This document shows, in pieces, positions 1 through 11,762 of a stretch of 64,000 nucleotides of DNA. The position numbers and the translations under genes were made by a program. The stretch lies in NCBI GenBank assembly GCA_942159475.1, contig OW804096.1, positions 130,872,941 to 130,936,940 on the forward strand. Reading direction: 5' to 3'. Source of the DNA: Sthenelais limicola (taxonomy: Eukaryota; Annelida; Polychaeta; Phyllodocida; Sigalionidae). The notes under the pieces were generated by a model, which made no database searches, was not told where the DNA came from, and was given only the letters and a program-made list of their open reading frames with translations. Each line of letters opens with the position of its first letter. Positions within the stretch are counted from its first letter, which is position 1.

Positions 1-2490
1 AATGTCCCGAAATTCTACGGCGATGGGGTATATATAGACCATTCTGCCAAGAGCAGAATTCGATGGAGTTTTTAATATCAACGTGCAGTGCCACATCGAA
101 GGTGGAATGAGTCATATTAGCATGAGGAAAAAAGCTACCTTCCTTTTTATTTGGTCCCTTCCTTCCTTCCTGATGAAAAAATACATTAATCTATTAGCAG
201 AACATGACATGCATGCGTTCATTCATAATTTGATTGCATCATTGTTTGCATACCGTGGAGCCTAACACTCTCTGTTATGCAGGCAAATATTCATATACTA
301 GCTTGGGTAAACAGGTAGTTTTACAGCACATCGTCAGTAATTTTAGCCTGATTCGTGCTCAGGATTAGTAAATCCAGTCTAGTGGTGTAAATGTGTTAGT
401 TTTCTTCTTTGAATATATAAAAGGAAACTAATTCTGGAAAAAAAATCATTCATCTAAATCACCAACACCCTGTAAGGAATATAGCTTCACATTCAGATTA
501 GAAAGACCTGAGTAGAATACAATCAAATTGCATGTATTAATGGAAGGTTTTGGACCACCCGTGGTCAGGGTATAAGGTGCTGATGAAATATTCCTGAGAA
601 AAGAGAGCTTATCCAGACTAGTAAGTTAAACTGACATCATCTCCTCTATTATTATGCTATGAATAGATAGCCTAAAACTGAAATTGGTTATCCTTTCATT
701 GGTTCATTTTCGAAATTTCTCAATTGAATTCACGGTATATTGCATTGTCTCTGCCTAATGGAATGCTGGCTAACATGAATCGAAATTACCTCAAAATTAG
801 ACACTTTTTATGCTAATAGTCGAAAAGAGTAGGGTATATAGCCCCATTAGCGTGTTTTACCTCAGCATTATAATATATTATAGTAGTATACAACTCCAGG
901 AACAAGGGGAAGAGCAGCTAAATAGAAGCTGGACTAAACAGCCTGTTAAGCATAATAACAACATCATTAAGAAGGAATTCTGTAATATTATACCGTTATA
1001 TTTAGCTTGATATTATATTTAGCCTGAATATTGGTGCTGCTGGGTTCCAAGCCTGGCTTGCAGAGTTTCCAAGCCTGGCAAATCAACCCCACCCGCTCAA
1101 CCTCACCCACACCTACACACACCTGGAGGGGACAATGGCTCAAGAAGTGAGTCCCTAAAAACATAAACAGTCAGAGTTGAGATGATTATCTTTAGAAAAA
1201 GGTTGAGTTTGTGTTGCCAGTGGGAGTTAAAGCGATTGGTAATCTTAATTGGTTGTCACCTGTAGAACGTTAGCGCAAAGGTCGTATTTATTTTTATTAA
1301 AAATATTTTGTTCATATTTTTCCCTAAAAGTTATTTCTAAAACTAACTGAACATTTTGGGCTTCCGTACATTAGACAGGGATCGAGTGAGATTTGTTGTG
1401 ACAGCTTTTTGGGTCGGTGACGATGGTGAACTCAAATAACATGTACATTTTTCATAATCCAATTAAAACTCATTTTAGATTAATGAAGGCAAAGCGCTCT
1501 GCAGGATTTTATGGCAGACATTAAGCTATGTTAAGCACATTTTTATTTCGGAAACAATTAGACATGTCTCAGTTCCTCAATGCTAAATACCACAGGGATA
1601 CAATCTTCAAAACAAAGCCTACAGCGATGAACTCGATTAATTAAACTTCCGGCACCTTTTTGTTCATGTTGGATAATTGAAGAAATGTACTATACATTTT
1701 GTTAAAGAGTTGGCCAGACGAGAGTAATAATTTTAATATGCAGACAGAGGATGGGGGGGGGGGGGGGGGTCGTCGTGTAGTGTGGGCGTCTATTTGCCCG
1801 GTACCCCCGGGGTTGGAGAAATATGCACCGGATTCGTGTTTATTCAAAACAGAAATTTATCATAAAACAACATACGTATGTTTTTCTTGTCATAATCACT
1901 ATTAGGACATTGAACAAAGAAAGTCAGAGACGGGATATATGTGAGATCTATATATAATTTAGTATAAAGGGTGATTATATTGATTTAGTTAATCATACTT
2001 GTTGTATGTGTCAAATTAGCACAGAGAAGGATAGGCTACGTTTAAGTATAGCAAAGCGATTCGCTAGACTGACATATTTTTTTAACGATTATTATGAAGG
2101 GCCATGGGACTTTCCAAACATTAATTTTAGATCGTTGTCTCGAAATGTAGAAAAATGAAAGTATAAAGCCCTAGTTTTACATCAGTCTGATTGTAGATCA
2201 GACCGTTGAAAATATACTTATTTTGTGGGGCTTATTTTTATGTCCTTTAAATTATGACATTTGTCAGCGAGGTTTTCCTTGCTTTGACTGGTCTCACCTG
2301 AGTGTATATCTGGGTAGACATGTCCTGCTTTTTATCCAGGCGGAGTGTACATACAGAGGATCCAAAACATGACTATTTACCGAACGCGTTAAGTAAGGAC
2401 TTGTCATATCATCTTCTCCTTTCACACGTTTGACATTACACCCGAAGTCAGAAAAACAGTTAATCCTCCTCCAGGTCCTATGGCTAAATA
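1..2490. other. No gene seen
   Basis: I find no supported gene. The open frames are short, lack recognisable domains and have no good splice context. The stretch includes a run of 17 G at 1753-1769 and a 13-base direct repeat (TTCCAAGCCTGGC) near 1045-1080. Confidence 0.6.
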
Positions 2491-2757
2491 AAAAGTCTAA
2501 GTCCCGGTAAACTTGTATGTTTTTCTAGATGATTCTACAAAACTGTTCTTCTCAGTTGTTTTTGTATCGCATATTTCATTCGAGAAACTTAGCAACGCAC
2601 TAAATAATCTTATTCGGATGATATAATTGCAAATATCAAAATATCTTACGGCATTCACAGGAAGACCTGGCTGTAAAGTCAGACCTGACCAACCAAGTTG
2701 TAACAACACCATCGATTACAATAAAAGAATTTTTGAATTTGAATTTGAATTTGAATA
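2490..2757 (+). mobile_element. Possible 3' end of a non-LTR retrotransposon
   Basis: An AATAAA at 2720-2725 is followed directly by about four copies of TTTGAA at 2732-2756. A polyadenylation-like signal running into a short tandem repeat is the usual 3' end of many CR1/RTE-like LINEs and their SINEs. No reverse transcriptase is readable upstream, so only the tail is supported and the 5' boundary is arbitrary. Confidence 0.35.
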
Positions 2758-2760
2758 TTA

Positions 2761-5056
2761 GGTTTGAGCAGCTGGCTTTGCAGCAGGATTTCCCCCATCG
2801 CTTCATTCAGATCGGACGTAATTTAAACGGGAGCAACCAGGGGCAAAGGATAGTATTATATGTCTTTAAGAAACTGATCAAGAAAGTTTCGTCGGCCCGA
2901 TGGCTGGGATGTACAAGCAATATATATGTCAGTTCAAACTTTTCGAATTTGAGGTTTCATGAAGCTGGGCAAAAACGTTTTTTTTTGTTGTTTTTTTACA
3001 CATACATGGTCCCTCCAAAACTAGCATTATTTGATCATTTAACAAGATACATTGAGTAAAGTCCAATTGAATTCGGACCAGGACCAAAGACCAGGAATAC
3101 CATAGGTACCCCTTTCACATGATTTTACCAAAAGGAGCGGCATGAATGTCCTGCCCAAGGCTTATTACGCTGCGCGAAGTACACAAGCAAGTTTATTGCC
3201 ATGTTATAAGTGCCCCACGACTGATTCAGATGCTATGTAAATGCTCGATGGAATGAAGTGGAACCACTTCCATACACTACGATCTCGATGACTCTCTGAT
3301 CGAATGAATTTTCATGTGCCCAGTGGTTTTAACTATTCTAGACATGTTCGGCTCCTTGAAGCACTTCTGTGATTAAACAATTTTGATGCAAGACACCGTA
3401 GGTAAAGAACGTGATAGATCTGTCAACAACACAAGACACGAAGGAATTGGCTGATCCTGGCTCTCTGTTCCCCAGACACACAAAAACCGCCAACCCTAAT
3501 GTTTGCTTTCTAAATAATAGGTCCCTTCTTCGATGTAATAGGATATAGAGGTGTTTTACACGAGGAATTATGCGTATTTCCCTTTTTGCATTAATTCCAC
3601 CGCAAAACCAGAATTCTAACTACATGTTCACCCCCTGTTATAACAAAAAGGAATGAATGTCGAAAGCATTATCACAAAATCATATATGCTACTGTAATAG
3701 TATTGCCCGTGGGAGCAATCGTCTGCAGAGGAAATGCTATTAAAGCTTATCCAAGACCTCTTGGCTTGTCAGACGTTATTTTGAAGTCTCCGCGCAAACA
3801 TAGACCTAATCCATGGCAAGAATGTCAGACTCAGATGATACTTCCACAAAAGCCAACCCGACCCCTGTCGTACCCCTTTTCTGTGATCTGTAGACAAAGA
3901 GACTTATTCAGATAAAAGGAAAGTAGAAAAACATGTGACATGTGGATTATTTTATGGTGTCAGTAGCGACTTCATTATTGTTGCAGCCGCCGATGCAAAT
4001 ACTCCTAAGAAGTAACGTATGAATACCTACGGATAGATTCATTCCTCATAGATTAAGGCAGGCCCACCAGATCGCATGCTTATTGCGGCTGACATGAGGT
4101 TTGATAGTTATTGTTATGTAACATTACGTAACATTGTGTAACCTCATTATATTTATATTAATTATTAATTATCACCCATTTGTTATATTACCTCATTACT
4201 AAAATTATAAAGAACCTATATTGCACAACCTATCAAGACTCTTCTCTGACCAGCGACATTTGTTATGATATTCGGATTGAGAATGCACTGTAGAATTCAA
4301 CCCCCTAAAAAAGACCGCAGACGGAAAAAAACGTCCGTGGAGCCAAGCCTTTATAGCAATATTCTCTTTGGGGTACTGCACTTGCTTTCCTGTAGGTTTG
4401 TCTCTGTAAATTGCAAGAAGTAGGTGCTTATGGTATTTTCGCCTAACCGCATCAGCAGGTTGGCAATGCTACTTATGAATTTGCGAGATGGGTAGCCTAC
4501 ATCCCAGTAATAGACAAATGTAGTGAGATACACATATATTAACCATATTTAATTTCATGGATCATCTTACATGTTCGTCTAAGATTTTGCCAAAGACCAA
4601 ATACTACAAATTTTAATTTCCTAAATCTGACTCTCCAACAATATACCGTTGCGCTTGTAATATTTTCACATTTTAACATATTCCCTTGAACGATTACTGA
4701 AGGTAGATTCAGCATGAGAGAAATAGAGAATAACCTGCATTCTCGGCTATACAACCAAAAGAATCTTACCAAATTTACCCATTTACTTCTTCTGACTTAC
4801 ATGGCTGAATTTATCAATTTTCTGTTGCTGGTATACATGCATGTGTATGGCTGTTATGTGTTCATACAATAATCTAAAGTCTAATCATCCGAGAGGAAAA
4901 GGCCGTCGGTGAGCGATAATAAGTGAAGCCACCACAGGAAAGGATTTCCTGAAATATGAATGTGAACTTTTATGAAGCCCGTTAGCAGGGACAACAAAAC
5001 AAAATCCATTTGGTCAAATGAAAGTTAGATGGGTTAGAAAAGAATGCATATATATA
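2761..5056. other. No gene seen
   Basis: Only short unsupported frames. No repeat or RNA gene that I can recognise. Confidence 0.55.
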
Positions 5057-5058
5057 TT

Positions 5059-5155
5059 CCTGATGAAGACATCCACAACGAGTGTCGAAACGTTGGTAAA
5101 ACATGTTAATAAACACCCCTGTACCCAACTCCCCTCCTCAACGTTATTATTCTGG
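5059..5155 (+). mobile_element. Retroelement 3' end with hammerhead-like motif, copy 1
   Basis: CTGATGA at 5060-5066, one A, a short stem (GACA 5068-5071 with TGTC 5083-5086), then GAAA at 5087-5090 and CGTT. AATAAA follows at 5108-5113, and the similarity to the other copies ends near a TTATTAT at about 5145-5151. Three further copies (11654, 27639 and 57198 on the minus strand) share this order. CTGANGA-stem-GAAA is the core of hammerhead ribozymes, but all four copies carry one extra A before stem II. Stem I is weak in this copy. Confidence 0.5.
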
Positions 5156-5202
5156 CTTTGGTGAAACATCCCTTCTACCTAAATGAAAATATTAAATACA
5201 AG

Positions 5203-5487
5203 CCCTTCCCTCCCCCTGTCCCTCCGCCTCCATTCTGCCTCTCTTTTTCTCTCCCCTTCCCCCTCTTCTCTCTCCCACTCCCCATCTTCCTACACTCTCT
5301 ACCTCCCACAACTAAAAAACTAAAAAGGGCTTCATCTCTTCCCCTCTTCTCGCTCTACCCTCTTGTCCCTCACCCTATCCGATTTCTCCCACCCTGTCCC
5401 TCTGCTTCTTTCATTCTCTCCTTCCCTTTCCCGCCCTTTCCCTCCCTCCTTCTTCCTTCCTCCCTCTCCCTCCCTCTCCCGTTGCTA
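5203..5487 (+). repeat. Polypyrimidine (CT-rich) tract
   Basis: About 285 bases that are almost entirely C and T on the plus strand, broken only briefly near 5305-5330. Frames through it are low-complexity Pro/Ser/Leu and are not credible proteins. Such tracts can form triplex DNA and are length-variable. Confidence 0.85.
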
Positions 5488-5489
5488 GG

Positions 5490-7780
5490 GACTCAGGATG
5501 CAGGACGCGTTGCTAGGGAATCCCACGTTGCCACAGACAGTGGGAGAGGCATGACATCAATCTATTTTAGTTCCTAACAGGGGCTTTCCCGTGCAAAAAA
5601 TAGTTGTATAGAATTCAACTTAAAAACTAAAAATGGCTTCAAAATCACATTTCCACCCCAGATACCTTCACAAACCACATACGATGTCCTCCAGGTCAGA
5701 ACTCTACAGATGAGTAAAACGGTTTGTAAAACAACAAATTCCGAGAACATGCAAGACAAAGAAACCCCTTCTTTCTACCTCTTTTCGTAGAAATCGCTCT
5801 TCCTGTATATTATATGGATTTGATCGATGTTAACTGAGAGTGCAGCTTTAATTGGAACATTCTCTAATATCTTTAGACTGATTTTCACATTCAAAGTGTA
5901 ACAGCCAGCTCCGTTTATTCAGGTGAGCTCTATACGTATTCACGGTATGCTCGACATTTAAGTGCTTCTACTTCCACCCCCTTTCCTCATTGTGGGTCCG
6001 TCTACATAAAAAAAACTATCTATTCGAGGAGGCATATTATTAAGTCGATTAAACGCCATGCACGTTCTCAATTCTTTACAAAAAAACTGTTTTGATGTTC
6101 GGTGTGAGAGATTATTGGGCAACGAGGGCAGGGGTTCTTTGTCCTCCTACACAGAAATAACTTTCCGCCCGAAAGATGAACTTGAAGATTTAGGTGGTAT
6201 TTCTTCTCTGAATTCTGATCCAGGCACTAGAGAGTGGTTTTACAAAGACTTAAAACAAAGTTCGATAACGTAGTGTAGGCCATAATTCATCTTTGTGCTT
6301 TCGTGGAAAATATTTATATCTGTTGAGTCAACATACAGTATTCTTACGCGGGAGGGATTTCCTTCGGCGCTTTTCAAACATTCACAAAGGACTTCTCAAT
6401 TCCATGAGCATTGTAAATTATTTCTTTACAAATAACTAAAATATCATATATAAAAAGTATGTAACATTTAACTAGAAATATTTTGTAACCCCCCCCCCCC
6501 CCACTCCCTCTCCCTCCCCCTCCCCCCCCCCCCAAAAAAAAAGGCTGGGCGAACATTCTTACCTCTCTCTCTTGTCCGAAAACAGACAGACTGGTTTTAA
6601 CTAACAGTGACAAGGGAACTTTGGTGTGTCGTGGGACATAGTGTTTGAAGGAAGTTTTATAGTTCACCGATGATCCTTTTCACCGGGGGAGGTGTAGAAT
6701 AGGGTTTGTTAAGTGGGGTATGAACGTCCTAAAGCTCGGTCTCGATCGATACTGGGTGACAGATACACAATTACAGCAGTTGTCACACTAGTTTCCCAGT
6801 TCAGAGTAGAAGGATGAACCTCGTTATGACCCGTTTCCATGCTTCAAGAACCACATTTCACCTTCGAAATTTACCTCTTTAGCAAATAATATATATGTCA
6901 AATCCGAAATTTAAATGGAAGGACTGCAAAACTTCCATACAACAAATTTACTTTTACATTGCGTCTTTTAACTTCGATTGTTTTAGATGGCAGTTAGTGG
7001 ATGACAAGCTATATAAAAAATAAGCTAAAACAGCGTAGAATAAATAAATATATGATGTGCATGACAATTAGATCTGATAATTTAGATTATGATAGTGTTT
7101 GCCTTGATAACTTTAATGGATATAAAGACTGATGATGTAAGAGGGTATGAGACAGAGACCGTCCCATAATGTAGGCACGTTCTTGTGGTTTCTGCTCGTT
7201 TCCTCTTGGTTTACCGAAGTTGTCATTAAAAAGCAGTACAACGTACGGTTCCTGACAGAACCGCAATATTTATAACAGCTTTTCCATTTGATCTGCAGCC
7301 AAACTAGGAGAAGAATTGTATAACAACTGTTGCATCTGCCAAACGATCATAAAATAAAATATCCTGAACACTAAATATTAAGAAACTAAGATAGCAAAAT
7401 TCCAAGCTTTCAACGTGTCCATAGATGAATTGTAGTGATCCACAATGTTGCATAAAAAGGAAGCATGTTCATATATTATGGTATAACAATACCCAATATT
7501 AGATATGATGGAAATACTTCATAAGCATACGGAATGAACAATCAATGATATCCGTCGTTTAAGTTTCCCTATGTAATTGTCGTTGGCAGGATAGACTTCT
7601 TTGACAAGGAAACAGCATGGCAGGGGGTGGAAGGACACATGTTCTCTTCGCAGTTAGCAGGGGGAAATATCTTTATTGTATATGTACACACCAGGGGTAT
7701 GCAGAGGTACAATTAATCTGTATGTGTCATAGAGGAGAGGAAAACCCGCTTATTATACCTGTCATCTGCCTGAGTGTTGA
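5490..7780. other. No gene seen; C/A homopolymer patch
   Basis: No supported coding sequence. A C-rich low-complexity patch lies at 6489-6533, followed by a run of A at 6534-6542. Confidence 0.55.
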
Positions 7781-7969
7781 TGCAGGTATCCTATATGCTT
7801 TGTTAAAGAACTGAAAACTGGTCTTGAGGTCCTAGGCCCACACTTATCCAGCTACAAACACTGCATAGAGGCTTGGGACGGTCTTTTGCCTGATATGGAT
7901 TTGACTCTTCCCCCTGTGAGGAAGATCCTGGGTCTACCTACAACCTCTTATAGGTTATTTGAGGGGTGA
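7781..7969 (+). other. Possible coding relic, unidentified
   Basis: A 62-codon open frame with no ATG requirement met at its start. From about codon 8 its composition is protein-like (VKELKTGLEVLGPHLSSYKH, then WDGLLPD and TLPPVRKILGLP), with balanced residues unlike the low-complexity frames around it. The preceding bases TTGATGCAG could act as a splice acceptor at 7784. I do not recognise a family. It may be an exon, a decayed transposon ORF or chance. Confidence 0.18.
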
Positions 7970-9629
7970 TATTGGAGCACCTATATACATGTATAATTAT
8001 TTGTGTTTGTAGGGATTTTAAAAAATGTCGTTTGTCATCTTCTTTTATTGATGCAAATTTGCATCATTCCGTAAAACGAACAGACAAAATCAAAGAAACC
8101 AACTCACGTACAATATATATAATGCTGATGGTTTAATGAAATGTTTGTTACAGAAGCAAAATACATTTCACAATCTAATTATTCATTTTATCGTTGTATA
8201 ACAACATCCATGTACATATATTATATACTCTGGCATTAAACTATCTACTACAAAGTATATACCGCTGTAACATATATAATTTAATATAATTACAATATAA
8301 TTATAAGGGTGATGTCGAAATATGGGGAGCCAATGGTGGCTTGTATAACCGCATTATGCTATCTATCCCCCAATACAATGTTGTAATAAGAGTTGAATTG
8401 ACCCCAGGATTGATTAATAATCATTCACATTAAGCCCCGACTTTTGAAATATCATTGGCTACCTAGAAACATACCTATTTCGCGAATAGCAATACAGTCG
8501 CCCTTTCCTCACCCTGTCTATATTGGAAAGGAAACGTGATCCAATGAGACTCACAGGCTACATAGATAGTCATAAATCTTAGGGTGAAATTAACGTGTTG
8601 TGCACCACAATAATGATACAACTTGCCGATATTCCTGACATAAAATGATATATGACACCAATAAAATAAGTTGTTAAGAAGACCCCAGATATTACCTGAA
8701 TCCTTAACCCGCACTTTTAGGGTCTGCGCTAAAGATAACAAATTATATTAATTGTTACATTGCTGACATGTGAGATATTGGGCGATATTTCAGTACTAAA
8801 TGTTGACCTTCAGAAAATGACGAACGCAAATGTGAACTCTATTATAAAGAAGATATGCCTTACATTGAAAAAGGATTTTGAGAAGTGGAGGCTATTTTAT
8901 AATGAATTGTAAAGAGTGAAAAGTCCTTAATTGGTAGAAGCTAGGTGAACAACTAAATGAAAAGAGATAAGGACAACATTTGTAGAAGGATTTATTGTGG
9001 TCTTTATTTTGCTATGTTTCTTCACGTCTGTAATTTTAAAGGTATAGATGAGGGAAAGTATGTAAGCATTGATGCGGAATGGGTCGAGTGATGAAGTTGC
9101 TATTGTAAACTTGTGTGTATACATCAGTGATTGTTGTCTATGTCTAACTTTTGGTAATAAAACCGTTGTACAAAAAAAAGATATGCCTGACAAGATATTT
9201 TAGATTGTTATTTTAGGATCTTTGAGGAATCCTATAATTATTGTTATTGCTGTTGCTGTTAAAAACGATAGAACCAGTAGAAGCAGCTACTGAATTGTTA
9301 ACAAATCATACCACTACGGATATATATGCGATATATATAAATAGAAATTGTGTTGCATTTGTTCGTCTTTCCAGGATAGCCATAAAGTCGGACCGATTAA
9401 TTTTGTTACCTGTCAATTGCCAGACCTGATTTTCTTTGAGCTGAAGGTGATTGATTGGTATTGATGGAAATCGATACAACTGAATTCGGGTCATAAATAA
9501 AAATACTTCTGTGTGAAGGAGTCCACCAAAGAGCAAACCCCAATAACTGACAGCGACTTAGATTAATGCTTTGGATAACTGAGAGAGAGCACCTGAAGCC
9601 GGGTATCCACAAGGCGGTTTAAAAGACCT
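7970..9629. other. No gene seen
   Basis: AT-rich sequence with only short unsupported frames. An AATAAA with a short A run (9170-9180) could be a retroposed tail. Confidence 0.5.
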
Positions 9630-9634
9630 ATCGC

Positions 9635-9885
9635 CGTTAAGAACGCCCATAAAAACGCCAATTAACGTAGCTGGGCGCTGATGGACGCTGAATGACGCTA
9701 AAGAAGACGCCCATATTGGACGCCCAGTGGTTTCCGAGAGGGTGATCTGCTTTGGCGACCAAAATAATTACTCTGGCGTCTGTGACCAGCGATTTCAAAC
9801 CCCAGGTAAATTAATCGAATCGCCAGAATATTACTCAATAAAACGCCCAATGCTCTGGACGCAAAACGCCCTGTGTTGCTCGCTA
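9635..9885. repeat. Irregular ACGCC-rich patch
   Basis: Within AT-rich surroundings, the words ACGCCC, ACGCC, ACGCT and the complement GGCGTC recur about a dozen times in 250 bases (for example 9641, 9653, 9707, 9719, 9841, 9865). The spacing is irregular, so it is not a simple tandem array. Origin unknown. Confidence 0.45.
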
Positions 9886-11650
9886 CGTGGATTCTCGGCT
9901 TGAGTGTGTTAAAGATATATATACTGTTCGACTTCAAATAGAAGCCAAAGGCCATAAAGGATTTGGCATTACTCCAGCTCTCAGAATGATCAGTTACACT
10001 TTTAGCACCATTATTAGAGAGGAGGGCATGATATTAACGTTTTAAGTTGTGGGACTAGACATATTTATTGTTAGCATTTAGCCGCTTATTAGAATGGATA
10101 GCACGCGAGGAAACAATAAATGCTCAGGGTGAATACAACCATCACATTCCTTACTCGTAAACAGCTGTCATAAATAACGTTCTCGAAATCAATATAGTTA
10201 GTTCACACAAGAAGGGTTATGTCAAGAGAAATCGACGTTTGCTTAGTCTCTGCTGAAATATCACCAATTTAATTGTCCTTGTCTTGTCTTGTCTTGTCTT
10301 ATTAAAATTGTCCCGTGAAGGCGGTTTCGATAATAGAGACGAAATTGGTTCCATAATGAAATCAGGTCACCAAAAGCATTACATCTCGAAGGTAACGTTA
10401 GCAAATAAATCTGGAAAAAGTGCTTCTTTGATCATACATATAGATCTATATGACATGTAATCAAATATATTGATAGTATTACTGGTGGCCAGACATATTT
10501 TTCACTCTTTGTTCGTCCCATTGTATTGACAGCTCGATCAGTATTGGTCTGTTTCTTTGGGCCACTCTTGGGCCTTACTTTTGGGGTGCAGTGTATGTGT
10601 CACAAGGATATAGATTTTTTTTGCATTATTAGGGTGACATTATATTTATCATATCGTCTAGATTATGCGGTTATTTTGCGCATCAGTTATTGAGGATAAA
10701 AAAACCCTCAGAATTTCAATACGATTGAGGCGCGATTTCGAAGATCGGATAAAATTCCGTCACATGAAAACATCGGATTTAGTTAAACACGACCTTAGCT
10801 CTTATCGATAACAGTCGTGATTACACCTTAGCATCACTTTACTCCAGTCTCCGTTTTTACTTAACTACAACCTCTCCTCCCTTGGTTTAGTATACCTTGG
10901 GAATTTATTGACAGAAATATCCTTCAACCATTTATTACTGCATGGCCTTTTTTATGTTACGAGGATTATAGTCAATAACTGTGTACTTGCCAAACGAGAG
11001 TACCCAGGCGAAAAACATACCCAAGCTTCAAATGGGCCATTTACCGGGTTTAAAGTTGAATGAACCTAGAAGTGGTTGATATCTTCCTCTCAGTGTATGC
11101 GTCTGACCCGAAGCGTCAACAAGATGAGGCAATGAGTAGCCATGCATGATCACTCGAAACATTTTCTGAAAAACGAAATCGTTATTCAAAGAAAGAAAAG
11201 AGAGACGAACTATGTTTTCCCTCACCTGCCAAATCTATGTGGAATTTGGTCATTCCACAACTTTGCTTCTATCATATAATATGTGTCATGGTGAACGTTA
11301 TTTTCCCCAGATTACTTGAGGTGTAGTAGTCACTTATTACCTAGTGGGAATGGTTCACAGGTTACTGGTATGTATATACAACACCCGAGTGAGGTATATT
11401 TTATACATTATGCTGATTTGAACGCCGGCGTCAATGCAAAAGATTTTTAAATGGAAGTGTTCATGTCTCTCGACCTCAACCAAATCTATAAAAAAAAATG
11501 GTTAAGACCTATTTATCACGCAGAGAATAATATGAAGTACTTTATAGCAAACTTTACGTTTGGTGACAATTAATTAAGGCATTGAAAGGGGAATGGGAGA
11601 AGTAAATAACTGCAAAATACCACCTAGACTATTACCAAACTAAATCTAAG
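9886..11650. other. No gene seen; CTTGT microsatellite
   Basis: Nothing coding is supported. A short CTTGT tandem repeat lies at 10276-10300. Confidence 0.55.
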
Positions 11651-11762
11651 TACCTGAAGAAGACCACCAAGACCAGGTCGAAACGTCGTGCCTTGAAGTC
11701 CCAACATATGCCAAAATAAATTGCAAAGACTGAAGTTTGAGGTTGTGGTGTTATTATTTATT
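11651..11762 (+). mobile_element. Retroelement 3' end with hammerhead-like motif, copy 2
   Basis: CTGAAGA at 11654-11660, one A, stem GACC (11662-11665) with GGTC (11676-11679), GAAA at 11680-11683 and CGTC. The flanks GTAC before and GTGC after the core can pair as a four-base stem I, counting one G-U pair. AATAAA lies at 11715-11720, and similarity to the other copies ends at TTATTATT near 11751-11758. Confidence 0.5.

Noticed and set aside
5158..5577. 139-codon plus-strand frame
   Set aside because: A low-complexity product of the polypyrimidine tract.
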